Assembly (NCBI GenBank): GCA_008931825.1
Contig: QXVZ01023286.1
Location: 189,625 to 253,624 of the forward strand
Direction: 5' to 3'
Source of the DNA: Phallusia fumigata
Taxonomy: Eukaryota; Chordata; Ascidiacea; Phlebobranchia; Ascidiidae
DNA: 64,000 nt
This document shows, piece by piece, positions 1 to 10,510 of this stretch. The notes under the pieces were generated by a model. That model did not search any database. It saw only the letters and a program-made list of their open reading frames with translations, and was not told where the DNA came from. Position 1 is the stretch's first letter; each line of letters opens with the position of its first letter. The position numbers and the translations under genes were made by a program.

Positions 1-102
1 CTTATACTTGTATAATAATCCATAAGCTTAATGTCCGTTACCATCATACCACTTGCGCACAAAAAAGAATTCCCTACCACGTCATAAAACCCCAGCAGGT
101 TT
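1..102 (+). mobile_element. Interior fragment of a hAT-type MITE
   Basis: The first hundred bases match the interior of the elements at 20518-21088 and 29163-29801 in the same orientation. All three share the run CTTATACTTGT, then GTTACCATCA, GCGCACAAAAA and a CACGTCATAAA-like stretch. No terminal repeat lies inside the window, so this is a fragment or an element cut by the left edge. Confidence 0.6.
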
Positions 103-288
103 TGAAAAAAACGTATTAGGTTTTCGAATAAATATTTTATGCCTGTTTTTTCCTTTTACAGAATATTTAAACAAAGCCTAAAAGATTCTGGAGCATCTTT
201 CCTACTAATTTTAGCTCGAACTTTAGTTACACCTCTTTTGCTTAAGTTTACAATGGTATACAGTGCTTTACTATGCGGCAAACATTAC

Positions 289-467
289 TTGGGCATGTTT
301 CCAACAATTAAATCTGGAATTATTAGGGCTACGGAGCAAAAGGCAAGTTGAGCTGTTGCCATCACAAACAGAATAATTTTGAGTGATCGATGCCGTTTGT
401 TTTCTTTTGGTCGTTGGTCTTCCAGGTCTGTTTTGTTGGTCTTATCAATCCCGGTAGGCGATGCCAT
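289..467 (-). CDS. Tetraspan-family gene T1, exon 1 only (partial, runs off left edge)
   Basis: This is the first exon of the cluster's four-pass membrane protein family. It starts at the ATG at 467 and ends at a GT donor after codon phase 2 (59 codons plus two bases), the same phase as exon 1 of every sister gene. It encodes a polar N-terminal extension of about 27 residues (MASPTGIDKT...) that most sisters lack. TM1 follows (IILFVMATAQLAFCSVALII), then the family signature PDLIVGNMPK. Exons 2-4 were not found in bases 1-288, so they must lie beyond the left edge. The function is unknown. Confidence 0.7.
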
Positions 468-1735
468 GACGTCGTTTGATGACTACTGTTATTTTAGATA
501 ATATGCAACAAAACAGTTTTTACGAGTTAAAACAGAGACTGTCTGTCTGCAGCTCACAAAACAAAAGATTCTCTGAACAATTTTAAACCTAATTGTACTC
601 TGGATAGTGTAAAAACAACACAAATGGCCTAAATGTGAGCATTTGGACAAGTCCTTTGGTAAGTGTATTCTCACACTTGCACAAACGCGTGTAAATTAAT
701 TATCCTTTTTATTACAACTAACTGCAGTAATCAGATCACACTTTGCTCCATACGTTTTGAAAAACTCTTCTGCTGTTCTATGCAAATTATCAAACGAAGC
801 AATAAACTCTTGTTACAATACAATCCTCGATCTTTGTAACCTTTACAGCTAGAAAGGGTGAGGGGGTAACAAAAACCTTTAGCGTGGCCTCAAGATGCCG
901 TAAATCTCAAAAACTTCTTAACTACTCTTAAGTTTCTTGTCTTTTACCAAGCACACGATACAATTTACGAGCGATAAAAAAACATTAGCAGTAAAGAAGG
1001 CAATAAAAACAATAAACGCTTGTTTTACGCTCAAAAAGTCAACACTGATTGAATATGCACTTGCGATACCCAGTCTACTTCCACGGCCTCTGAAAATAAT
1101 ATAACAATTATCCTAGACAAAATGTCCTTTATGCCGGCTACTTTATTGTAGCTTCATTTGGAAAAGCTTTTAAGGCTAAGTTTAATTTTTAATGTTGATG
1201 ACTTTTGGGTTAACTAGACTGTAGCAGTGCCACCCCTGTTACTGAAGTAAACATGACAACAAAAACCGATATTAACCCCAGTAACCTTGTTGTAAAAGGG
1301 CGTGTTATCTGCTTTTTAGATTGCTTACAATTTAACTGCATACAAGCAAAATGATAAGTTAGTTTTTATTCTGTCGCCAAAGCACCATAGAATGATACAA
1401 ATTACTTTCTTGTTTGAACAGCATAAAACTTATTTGCAAAGTTATGCCAAACAGCGCAGGCGTCTTTCAACTAAGTGCATCAACTACTTTCACGAAAACA
1501 TACATTTTTTAGGCTGTGAATTAATTTTTTTATCAAGCACTCACATATGAAACTGGACTTCGATCGCTACAAAACAGGACTGTGCAAACTTCATCCTCAC
1601 AGTGTGGGGCTAATTTTTGCTTCAGCTGACAATTTTCGCTGAGTCAGCGACTTAAGTGGAAACGAACGAAACAACAGAAATGACAAAAAGGCACCATCAT
1701 TAAATCTTTAAACTGGGTTTTAAATTTCTAGCCAG
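468..1735. other. Intergenic, nothing recognised
   Basis: This spacer lies between the start of gene T1 and the 3' end of gene T2. I see no exon of either gene family, no terminal inverted repeat and no long open frame. Short open frames here have no matching copy elsewhere in the window. Confidence 0.5.
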
Positions 1736-3327
1736 CTACACTTGATTATCCTGCGTTTGAGTTTGGCTTTCTTCCATTGCATTATTGCTGACTCCTTCGT
1801 CGTTGCCACGAGGTCCTTCGCTTGGATTGCAGTTTGTCTTGGATTTTTCAATCCAGGTCTTAAGGAACTGAATAATAAACGAAAAAAGGCCACCAGCTAC
1901 TTGAAGGTAGAAGTTGGTACCCAGATTTCCTCCTTCTAAATCAGAAACCGAAAATCCAGTCATAGCGGCAACAGCAACGCTAGATACACCTTTGCAACAA
2001 AATGAAACTTTAACTTCTGAATGGTTCCAGTTTTTTGAGATAGCTAGGGACTGATCTAGGTTTGTTTAAAATGAATGGTTTAAAAGTCAGTACGTAAAAT
2101 AAACTTGCCTCCTTGATTGGCTCATTTTGTTTCATAAAACGTCGATTCAAAGTTTGAAAGTACTATAGAACTGACAAATAACAAACTTATGTGTGTAAAA
2201 TGATTCACAATCGCTTCTGCCTGAATTCAAAATACTCCAAACCAAGAATAAATACGTTAGCTTAAAGTCTTCAATACTGTTTTAACGTTACCAGATGAGT
2301 AGTTGGTCTTGGCCAATTTGCTCAGTTTCTCGCTAATGCACTTGCAATACGTTCCGCAATCCTTAGCGCAGCCACACACTATTTGTATAGAGTAAAGCAA
2401 TGTAAAGAACGACGAAAACGTCGCCAACAGGGAGAAAGCCAAAATTCCGACCATTCCTGAAACATATTGATAAAACACAGACTTTATACTTAAAGTTTGG
2501 CCTCTGGGCTTTCACAAATGGACAAGAGTAAAACGGTTGTGCTGACGTAAAGACATTATGGGCACCTGCAACAACCGTAGCTCGGGTGCATGAATATGTT
2601 ATTATCAGCAATAGATGCCGTAACTGGGGAGGTTGAGCAAAGAGGCCATAGCGAAGGAAACAAGTGTTTCTCCTTTTTAGACACCGAGGTGAAGTCAAAA
2701 TTCAGATATAGTTGAACAAAAAAACAAACAATAACCACTAGTATTTCCGAAGGTAGCGCAAAGACCGGTCTGTGTATAAAAACATCATTGGGTACCCACC
2801 TTCACGGTTAGAGGGATTTAAGGTTTTGTTAATGAAGCTTTCGAAAAAGCCGATTTTTGCAAAAACCAACGACGGTTTAGTGACGTAATTGTCTTCTGCT
2901 TCATGCACGCTCTCCATAAACTCCTCAGCATCTTGCCTGGAAAAATAATTATCCTTTTAGGCCATCAACACATTTGGTCTTAAATATGGATCAACAAGGT
3001 ATAGCCAATTTTTAGTCCCATATGTAATGGCAGACCACAAGATAGTAAAACTTGTTGATAAACCACGTTTGCTTGTGAAAAAAAACAAGCAGCCATTTCA
3101 CTTATTTCGGCAACTTGCATTTTTTCTAAATGTTAATACCATTCAAAACATCAACATCCAATATCACTACCCAACTTTTAAAAATATTTTTACTTTGTCA
3201 TCTCTCCCATGATTAAGTCCGGCATTGCAAGAGCCAGAACGCACAGGGCGAGCTGGCCCGAAGCCAACACAACAAGAAGAACATGTTTTCCGTTTTCCTT
3301 TGACAAAAAGGACTTTTCCTCCGACAT
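1736..3327 (-). CDS. Tetraspan-family gene T2, complete, four exons
   Basis: Exons on the minus strand are 3327-3194, 2936-2800, 2456-2292 and 1989-1736, with phases 2, 1 and 1; they sum to 690 bp (229 residues). Exon 1 gives MSEEKSFLSKENGK, TM1 and PDLIMGEMTK. Exon 2 gives the acidic loop starting QDAEEFMES, with possible N-glycosylation at NKT. Exon 3 is TM2 plus a Cys cluster, VCGCAKDCGTYCKCISEKL, whose spacing differs from the plus-strand genes. Exon 4 begins GVSSVAVAAMTGF and has a long polar tail ending QTQTQDNQV. It is the most divergent complete member. It is transcribed away from gene T3, with a 1.27-kb head-to-head spacer. The function is not known. Confidence 0.8.
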
Positions 3328-4103
3328 TTTTGACAAAAAGGATTAAAGAATTTTCAATGATCATAAATAGTCAAATTGCTTATCTGTGTGAGTATACGAA
3401 AAGAACTACAACAGGGTTAGTACAATTGTCAGTTTAAGCCCTTCTAAAAATGTTTTCACGGGGTAATGTGACTGCCTGCGTGTTTGTAACTACTTTTACC
3501 CTGCAAAATGAACTAGCAATTAGTCAAGTGGTCGAAATTTTTTAATCTTTTATCTGGCCTATCCTCTTGACTGCAACAAAAAATGTCTGCAGATGCTGGA
3601 ACGAGTACAAATTCCGAATAAAAGTGTCATTTTTTTAAATATCCTGCTCACATCGCTATAAACCGTTGCTGCTTAACGAGGCTATAAAACTCCAATAGCA
3701 CTGAGCTGGGGTGGGAAAAGTTGTAAACGTTGATTTTAGAGTGCGTAAATTAATTTACTTTGCGAGGGAAACGACCAAACACACACACAGGGCGGATCCC
3801 GTCAAGACGGTGGAAGTGATTAGCGCACCCTCCATGTACACACATGTGTTTAACAATTATTAATTTCGCATGATGGTTCGTGTTTCATCGCAAATCACCA
3901 ATGATAATAATTTTTTGCCGGCAAAGGTATCGGCAATTAACTTAGTTCCACTGTTGGTCTGGATTACCGTTTTTTCTCAAAAAAAAATACGAAAACTTGA
4001 TAATAAACAAGTTTACAACCTATACATGGCAAACGCGTAACCTCTTAGCTTTCTAGCAAGGTATGCACAACTCAATACGTAACGTACCGTTTTATATCCT
4101 TGA

Positions 4104-4205
4104 CAATGGATGGCAGTACGGTACGGCACGTAGCAAAAATTATCAAAAAGTGCGATACGCTATGCCTTTCGTAACGAGGTACGTGATACCGTACTGCCTA
4201 CCTTG
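4104..4205. mobile_element. Palindromic GTACGGTAC MITE
   Basis: The ends are inverted copies: GGCAGTACGGTA on the left and TACCGTACTGCC on the right, in a 102-bp body containing CGTAACGAGGTACGTG. The same body recurs at 13470-14200 and 21930-22452. A partial second copy abuts it on the left (about 4058-4103). No clear target duplication was seen, so the superfamily is not assigned. Confidence 0.55.
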
Positions 4206-4423
4206 CTTCTTAGCAAACAGAAACATTTCCCGTACGGGAACAATGGATTTAAATTTTGTGCACGTGACAGTAAAAGGTGAAGAAAATTGTTGTTACCTGG
4301 ATGTGATTTGACAACACCTAGCTGCTTTTGTATTTAACAACGGTTACCACGTGAAAGCGCAATGGAGCACTTGCGTGAACAAGTTCAAACGTGCTCAGAC
4401 ATTTTAAGATCATAGTAAACAAA

Positions 4424-4596
4424 CACTGAATTTTACGTTTTGTTTGAAATCGCAAGTTTATGGGCGGCCACACAAGCCGCACACAAGGCTTTAGTCAAAT
4501 ATCCACCAAATGAAGGGCGGTTAAAAACTTGAACGTTTGGCCAGTCGCAAAAGAAGCCTAGTAGCAACTGGCTTGAGCCTATGATTTACGGTTAGG
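4424..4596 (+). promoter_or_regulatory. Class I 5' flank of gene T3
   Basis: This block is nearly the same before the ATGs at 4597, 8668 and 17147. Shared landmarks are GTTTTGTTTGAAATCGCAAG, GAAGGGCGGT, TGGCCAGTCGCAAA and TTGAGCCTATGAT just before the start codon. No TATA box is evident. It differs from the TATA-containing 5' flank of genes T5 and T6. Confidence 0.5.
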
Positions 4597-6554
4597 ATGG
4601 GCGAAAAGTGGAAAAAGTATGCGCTTGTGGGGCTAGCCGCTCTTCAACTGATTCTGTGCAGTTTGGCACTTGCTTTACCAGACTTGATTGTAGGAACAAT
4701 ATCAAGGTATTTGGAAAAGTTTAAATACATACAAATAATAGACTTTGAAAGATGACATTGAAAAACATAAATCTTATGTACTTTGACATATCTGATGCGA
4801 AAATAGCCTTAGTTGATACGGCCAATGATCTTCCACCACACGTATGTTTTAGGAAGGTCTGTCAAATGTATTGGTGATTGTTTAAACACAGTAACAAATA
4901 AATTAATAAACCGTTTTTGAACGACCGCTGTTACAATACATAAACTTATGAACCACATGCCTGGGTGGAAAATCGGAGACTTTGTTCGTCTATGGGGTCA
5001 ATGTTTATGTTTTAGAGGCGACGCAGAGGAGTTTATGGAAGGCCTTCCAGAAGATGTAGAAAACGCAACTCAGATAGTCCAAGCCCGAATCGGATATTTC
5101 GAATCTTTTATCAATGGCATTTTTGACGGTAGCAACAGGGAAGGTGGGCATAATAATTGCATAATTGCTGAAAACGGTCTCCGCGTTTGTAAAGATCATA
5201 AATTTGTGCAGTACCATGGCTACATTCATTCATTTGACTGATAAGGCTTAACACTTGTAAAGGTCTACAGAAAAGTGTTTTTAATATCCGGCGCGCGAGC
5301 GATGTGGAGGTAGCATTTTCGACCACGCTTGTTTTTTTCGTTTAAAGTAGTTGAAAACAAATTCATTTCGAAAAAACTCCGTATGGTCAAGCGTCCACAG
5401 TATGAGGTGGCGCAAATCCATTGAAATATTTTTGTAAATAGTTATTGTGTAAATGAAATACAATAGAGATTTGTCACTGATAACATTTCAGCTTAGACGG
5501 CCTTTAAAACGCCGTTAAAACTATTTGCGATCGCTTAACTGTTTACAAAGTGCTAAAATCGTTTTAATGCTGTTTAATGAGAGTGCACAGGGGATCCAGC
5601 TTAGAACAGGCTTGAAACATATTTTTGATTTTGGGGTTTTATCCTTATTTAATAAAAGTATAGCCTTTTTTTTCAAAACATTCAAATCCAAAATAATGGG
5701 AAATAGAAGTAGAAGCTCCCCCCAACCATTTTTTACACGTGGCTGTACAAAGCTTGAATCATGGACCAAAAATGTTGTTTCCTATTTTCAGGCATGGCCG
5801 GTGTATTTGGATTCGCTCTGCTTTCAACATTATCATCGTGTTTTACTTTTCTCTTTGCAATTCAATTGCTCTGTCAGGACACTTGCCCCTGTCAGGAGTT
5901 GTGTGCAAAGGGATGTAAATGGATCAGCAAACAGCTTCGCAAGTTGGCGAAATCCAACTTCTCTGCAGGTGAGCAAACGCTTTCATGTTAAATGCACATG
6001 TGCACGTGGTTAAGGTCGTTAACATAATGCCATATATCCAGTGCCAGATTTAAGTAGAACTAAGCCAAATAAACTATCGCTTATAAGACGTTACAAACAG
6101 CAGGGGGACTCAAAAACTTCAAGAATAAACCTTTTCTACCTAATGTATTGTATTCAATTTGTTATTACACTCATATCAAAATTATCAAAAGATCACATGT
6201 TTTTGTGTCAATAAAAGACTTCCAAACTTTCAGGTGCCAGCTGGCGTAATTTAAAGAGAGAAGGCCTCGGGGGCTTTATACATTTTAGGGCCTCGCCAAA
6301 TCTAAATTCAACAAAGCGAGAAATATGAGGTTTTGTTTGTAGGGGTCTCTGGCATTGCAGTAGCTGCGATGACCGCTTTTACTGCTGAAGACCTAAACGG
6401 AGGACATGTGGGGGCAAACTTTTATTTACAGATTCTTGGAAGTGTGGCGTCCGCCGCAATTCACCTGATGAAGTCATGCATAAAAACGAATGTCGAAAGC
6501 CAAAGTAACACTGGAGCGACCGACACCCCACGTAGCGTAACCAATCGAGTGTAG
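4597..6554 (+). CDS. Tetraspan-family gene T3, complete, four exons
   Basis: Exons are 4597-4706, 5016-5143, 5792-5968 and 6343-6554; they sum to 627 bp (208 residues), with phases 2, 1 and 1 and GT-AG introns. TM1 spans about residues 8-32 and ends PDLIVGTISR. An acidic loop (GDAEEFMEGLPEDVENATQ) carries an NAT glycosylation site at residue 53, which suggests it faces outside. TM2 spans about 83-106, then Cys at 107, 111, 113, 117 and 121, then a basic stretch (KWISKQLRKLAK) expected to be cytosolic. Exon 4 gives GVSGIAVAAMTAF, the motif AEDLNGG and TM4 (about 162-182), with a polar tail. Splice signals and frame all agree with the sister genes. I recognise no known family, and the function is unknown. 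Confidence 0.88.
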
Positions 6555-8280
6555 GCTTTTTTGTTTTATACATTATGGAAGCCAACAATTCTGCACATTT
6601 TGATTGTTATTGTGTAAAAGTGTACGCAAGCAAACAAACTCACTATATGTAGATATAGTATAATTTTGTCACCTTGGTATGCCAAAAGGTAAAATAGCAG
6701 TAAATATTGTGCCCTATTGTCTGTGGTACGTTTTAGAGAACGAGGAGTGAGGATATAACAGAATAACGACACGCGCGCGACAGGCACAACCAAGACAAGA
6801 AGGCGGGGAAAAGGCACAAACACGCTGCAATATTTCTGGGACTACAGAGACGCCATGGTGGTCCTTTTTATTCAAATAAATTTAATGTACAGTTATCCAG
6901 CCATGCAATTTTCGAACTGGGTTTGATCAGAAATTTACAACTAGGTTTAATCAGAAAAGTACAGAAAGCTTTAATTTTCTCTGTAAACTGAAGTTTTCAA
7001 TTCGAGTTGGATTATCATGAATGTCTAGCTAACATAAAGTCTTATTTCGCACTTAACTTCCAAGTTGGCAATTTGATAAACACGATTAAAACTTAAAAAA
7101 TATACTTTTGCAGCACCTAAAGCATTTCCCTCTTACTTTTTTGAAACTTTTCATTCGATCCCCTACTGGCCAAGAAGGGATATCAAGTAATGTTGGGAGT
7201 TGAAAGGTTAGAAATTTAAAGGTAAGAATTTCCTTCCTGGCTAGGAACCACGAATAGAGGCTACATGCCCACAATTGTGGTTTGTAGACTAGTTTCGACG
7301 GAGGTGAGCCTGAGCCAACAACAAATAAACAAACATAGAAGGTATTACTCCTACGCAACCTATTATGCAAAGTTTAAGCGTTGTTTGGATTATGTAAACT
7401 TGTGCCGTACAATTGTATACTGATAAGTACGTTTTGAGCTTTATTTGTTGTGGTTTTAGGTTAATATCATAGCAACTGTGTTAAAAGGAATGTGGCAGGA
7501 GAATTCATAACATTGACGGTCTTTTGATGTTTGGCGAAATGCAAAGAGCACTTTTCACATCGCTCTAAAACTGCGCAGCGACAATTTAGCGACCATATCT
7601 TGATGAGAAATGTACATTACGGAGCGAGAATATATAGGATATTTTAACAGCCGTACGTCCAAGTGAACCCACAGGTATACAACAATCGGTTGCGACGCCA
7701 AAAGTCAACTGAACGATTTTAGTCAAATCCTGAGGTGCGTTCACCACCGAATAACATTGTTTTACGAAAAACGAGAGTTTGTGTGACCGCACTTTTAATA
7801 AGACACTTCGATAGTGCTAACTACGGTCACTGATAAAAAAAAGTGCAAAAAAGCAGGTATATATAGTTGCCCACAACAAAACACACAACTGAAGTCACAA
7901 CAAGGGGAAGCGTCGTGCTGCACTTCAAATACTTTGTGTCAAATCGTATGTGTATTTGTGCATTTAAACTTGGAACTTGAACGTTTGGAGTCAGACAGAG
8001 TGTCAGCGCGCCAGAAACGTTTCATGCAATTCTCTTCCTTGTGCAACAGCATGGAATTTCAACGCTTCTATCTCCGGCAGTTGCGTGGGTTGTTTTTTCA
8101 CTGCAATCTAGGCTTTACCAGGCCTGTACAACATAGACGCTTATTTTACATTGCACCAAAACGGTATGCCACCATGCGTTCGGCACGCTGTGCAATTAAA
8201 ACGTTGGTTGATTGCTTCTATTTTTTTTAAAAGTGCAGTACTGCATGATCGCCCTTTTTAATATTGCTATAATACCTGAC
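6555..8280. other. 3' flank module and intergenic repeat
   Basis: Bases about 6890-7370 match the 3' flanks of T6 (24300-25040) and T7 (32340-32520 and 33520-33840). Shared landmarks are GGTTTGATCA, CAATTCGA and a GCAACC stretch. Bases about 7990-8280 match the repeat at 10094-10345, 13010-13360 and 21500-21770. Landmarks there are TTTTACATTGCACCAAAAC and GATCGCCC. No gene was recognised, and the 138-residue open frame here lies inside the repeat. Confidence 0.5.
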
Positions 8281-8508
8281 AAAACTTCTACCTGAATTCA
8301 AAATACTCCAAACCAAGAATAAATACGTTAGCTTGGAGTCATTAATGCAGTTTTATCGTTACCAGAAGAGTAGTTGGTCTTGGCCAATTTGCTCAGTTTC
8401 TCGCTAATGCACTTGCAATACTTTCCGCAATCCTTAGCGCAGCCACACACTAGTTGTATAGAGTAAAGCAATGTAAAGAACGACGAAAACGTCGCCAACA
8501 GGGAGAAA
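8281..8508 (-). pseudogene. Relic of a T2-like exon 3 (minus strand), cut by recombination
   Basis: This segment is nearly identical to bases 2217-2443 of gene T2. It encodes LLATFSSFFTLLYSIQLVC, the Cys cluster and SEKLSKLAKTNYSSGN, with the exon-3 donor kept. The 5' part of the exon is missing. At about 8505-8509 the sequence switches to the 5' flank of a plus-strand family gene, with AAA microhomology at the junction. Confidence 0.8.
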
Positions 8509-8667
8509 ACACTGAATATACGTTTTGTTTGAAATCGCAAGTTTATGGCCGCACAAAAGGCTTTTAATCAAACATTCACCAACTGGAGGGCGGTGGAAAT
8601 TCAATGTTTGGCCAGTCGCAAAAGAAGCCTAGTAGCATCTGGCTTGAGCCTATGATATAAAGTTAGG

Positions 8668-8777
8668 ATGGGTGAAAAGTGGAAAAAGTATGCGCTTGTG
8701 GGGCTAGCCGCTCTTCAACTGATTCTGTGCAGTTTGGTACTTGCTTTACCAGACTTGATTGTAGGAACAATGTCAAG
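8668..8777 (+). pseudogene. Orphan exon 1 of a T3-like gene
   Basis: This is a 110-bp exon 1 with ATG, open frame, PDLIVGTMSR ending and a GT donor. It is almost identical to exon 1 of T3. No exon 2, 3 or 4 follows before the next gene's own exon 1 at 14665. It has the class I 5' flank (from about 8510), so it might still be transcribed, but it cannot make the family protein. Confidence 0.8.
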
Positions 8778-8869
8778 GTCATTTAGTAAAGCTTAAATAT
8801 AAACTAATATTATACTTTTAAAGATACCATTAAAAACAAAGCGCTAGCATGTGACCCGCAAAAAATAAG

Positions 8870-9300
8870 CCCTCGACTACACGATATTGTTGACAAATCA
8901 ATGCTTTTTTCTACGTTACATATTTTTGGACATGCCATCAGATAATAACTAAATTGTTTGTTTTGTCACATTTATATCGACTGAAAAACGTACAGGTTTG
9001 AATTTTAGACCTTTTGTGCGAGTCTGTATACGCACCTACAATCATGCCGCTTGAGTTTTGCCTTCCCCTTTCTATCATGTTAAATAAACACATGATGGAC
9101 TGTTCATTTGATCACACTTCAAACAAGGCCTACTTTAATTCCCAGTTGCCGTACGAATATTTTCTTCATCATGTTTCTCAACAGAGCCAAATTAGGTCGC
9201 ACCTACGATTTGGGGGTCGAGATCTTAAGGGATATTTTAGCTTAAACTTTACCAAAAACGATTTTCGTTGAATGCCTTCCATGAATATAATGATCAAGCA
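8870..9300. repeat. Duplicated intergenic segment (pair at 18845-19295)
   Basis: The two copies share GTTGACAAATCAATGC, ACATGCCATCAGATAATAAC, a CGTACAGGTTT-type stretch and the run ending near TGATCAAGCAC. Shorter pieces recur near 13700-13830 and 22090-22220. No coding exon was seen in it. Confidence 0.65.
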
Positions 9301-9504
9301 CCTTATTTTTAGTGAATTATGCCTAATTAGAACGCATAAAGCACTATGTGGTAATTGGTAACCGAACAGTAGTTACCTAACAACGCGAAGCAAATGCGTG
9401 GTTTTTACAAACAGGAAACTCCTGCGCTTTAGAGCACAAGTTCCTGTTATTATTAAACAACACTTTCAATGCAAGGCACACCGAGTGATCCAATGTTGGG
9501 ATTG

Positions 9505-9599
9505 ATGAAAAGTGAAAAAAGGTTTTGCGTGTTGTGTTAGCTGCTGTTCAGTTTATTCTGTTCAGTTTTACGCTTGCTTTACCAGACTTGGTTGTTCAG
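9505..9599 (+). pseudogene. Decayed exon 1 of the tetraspan family
   Basis: The start ATGAAAAGTG and the later run GTGTTAGCTGCTGTTCAG, ending GCTTTACCAGACTTG then a GT donor, match exon 1 of the sisters. It has internal deletions, so the reading frame meets an in-frame stop soon after the start. It carries the class II 5' flank (about 9350-9480). No further exons follow. Confidence 0.75.
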
Positions 9600-9649
9600 G
9601 TAATTCGGTAGTCGCAGATACAAAAATACTAAATTTTCAAGGAAACCAT

Positions 9650-10510
9650 TGATAATATAAATCATGTGTACTTGAACATGTCTGATTTTGGAGAAAGCCT
9701 TTTTTATCCGATACGGTCAATAATCTGCCAACACATATAATGAAAGTACGCCGAAAGCTTGGAAAGAGTTTATCATCACAGCCAGGACACAAGGTGTTAG
9801 AACAGACATTTTTAGTGAAATAAAAACATTTTGCGTCGGATGATCTTAAATGTAAGACTGTGGCGACCACGGTATATCCCTTGTTGGTGTCAACGAGATT
9901 GGTTTTGCATGTGCCGCTTCAAGCAAAAATTAAATAAATAAATAGGAATATGCATGGACCATGTAATCAATATCCTGTCAACTCTTGCCTCTTTTATCTA
10001 TGTCTGGATATAAGCAGATCCCCAACGTCTGTGGGCAGGTCTCTGTCATGCAGGAAATGACTAAAAACACAATGATCCGAGATATGCGCTATATTGCTCT
10101 TGTGTGCCCACGCGGGATTTTTATTCTCATCCTTCCGTGTTTCAGTTTTCATTGCGCGGGCATTTTTTTCACCAGCCCCGCACAACACATACGGCCGGCA
10201 AAATGACTATTTTACATTGCACCAAAACAGTATGCAAGCATGCGTTAGACAAGCAGTGGAATTAAAATGTTGGTTGATTACCTATTTGATATAAGTGTGT
10301 TACTGCGTGATCGCCCCTTTCATTGTCGCTATTATAACTAAATCATGTGTACTTGAACATGTCTGATTTTGAAGAAAGCCTTTTTTATCCGATACGGTCA
10401 ACAATCCGCCAACACATATAATAAAAGTACGCCGAAAGCTTGGAAAGAGTTCATCATCACAGCCAGGACACAAGGTGTTAGAACAGACATTTTTAGTGAA
10501 ATAAAAAGGC
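9650..10510 (+). repeat. Two copies of intron-1 sequence flanking an intergenic repeat
   Basis: Bases 9655-9840 and 10342-10510 are near-identical and match intron 1 of T5, for example GTGTACTTGAACATGTCTGA and GATACGGTCAA. They are leftovers of family genes whose exons are gone. Between them, about 9840-10341 repeats at 12718-13350, with landmarks TGTAAGACTGTGGCGAC, GTGCCGCTTCAAGCAAA and GGAAATGACTAAAAACACA. Confidence 0.65.

Larger units (their letters stand above)
3328..4596. other. Head-to-head spacer between T2 and T3
   Basis: This 1.27-kb spacer separates two divergently transcribed family members, so it may hold both promoters. It contains a short CA run near 3779-3788 and the palindromic MITE at 4104-4205. 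From about 4310 it carries the 5' flank shared with gene T4 and with the orphan exon at 8668. Confidence 0.6.

Noticed and set aside
3779-3788. CA dinucleotide run (also near 36275-36300)
   Set aside because: Too short to be more than background simple sequence.
5525-6013. 162-codon open frame overlapping T3 exon 3
   Set aside because: It reads exon 3 in the wrong frame and has no start or splice support. The correct frame there matches all sister genes.
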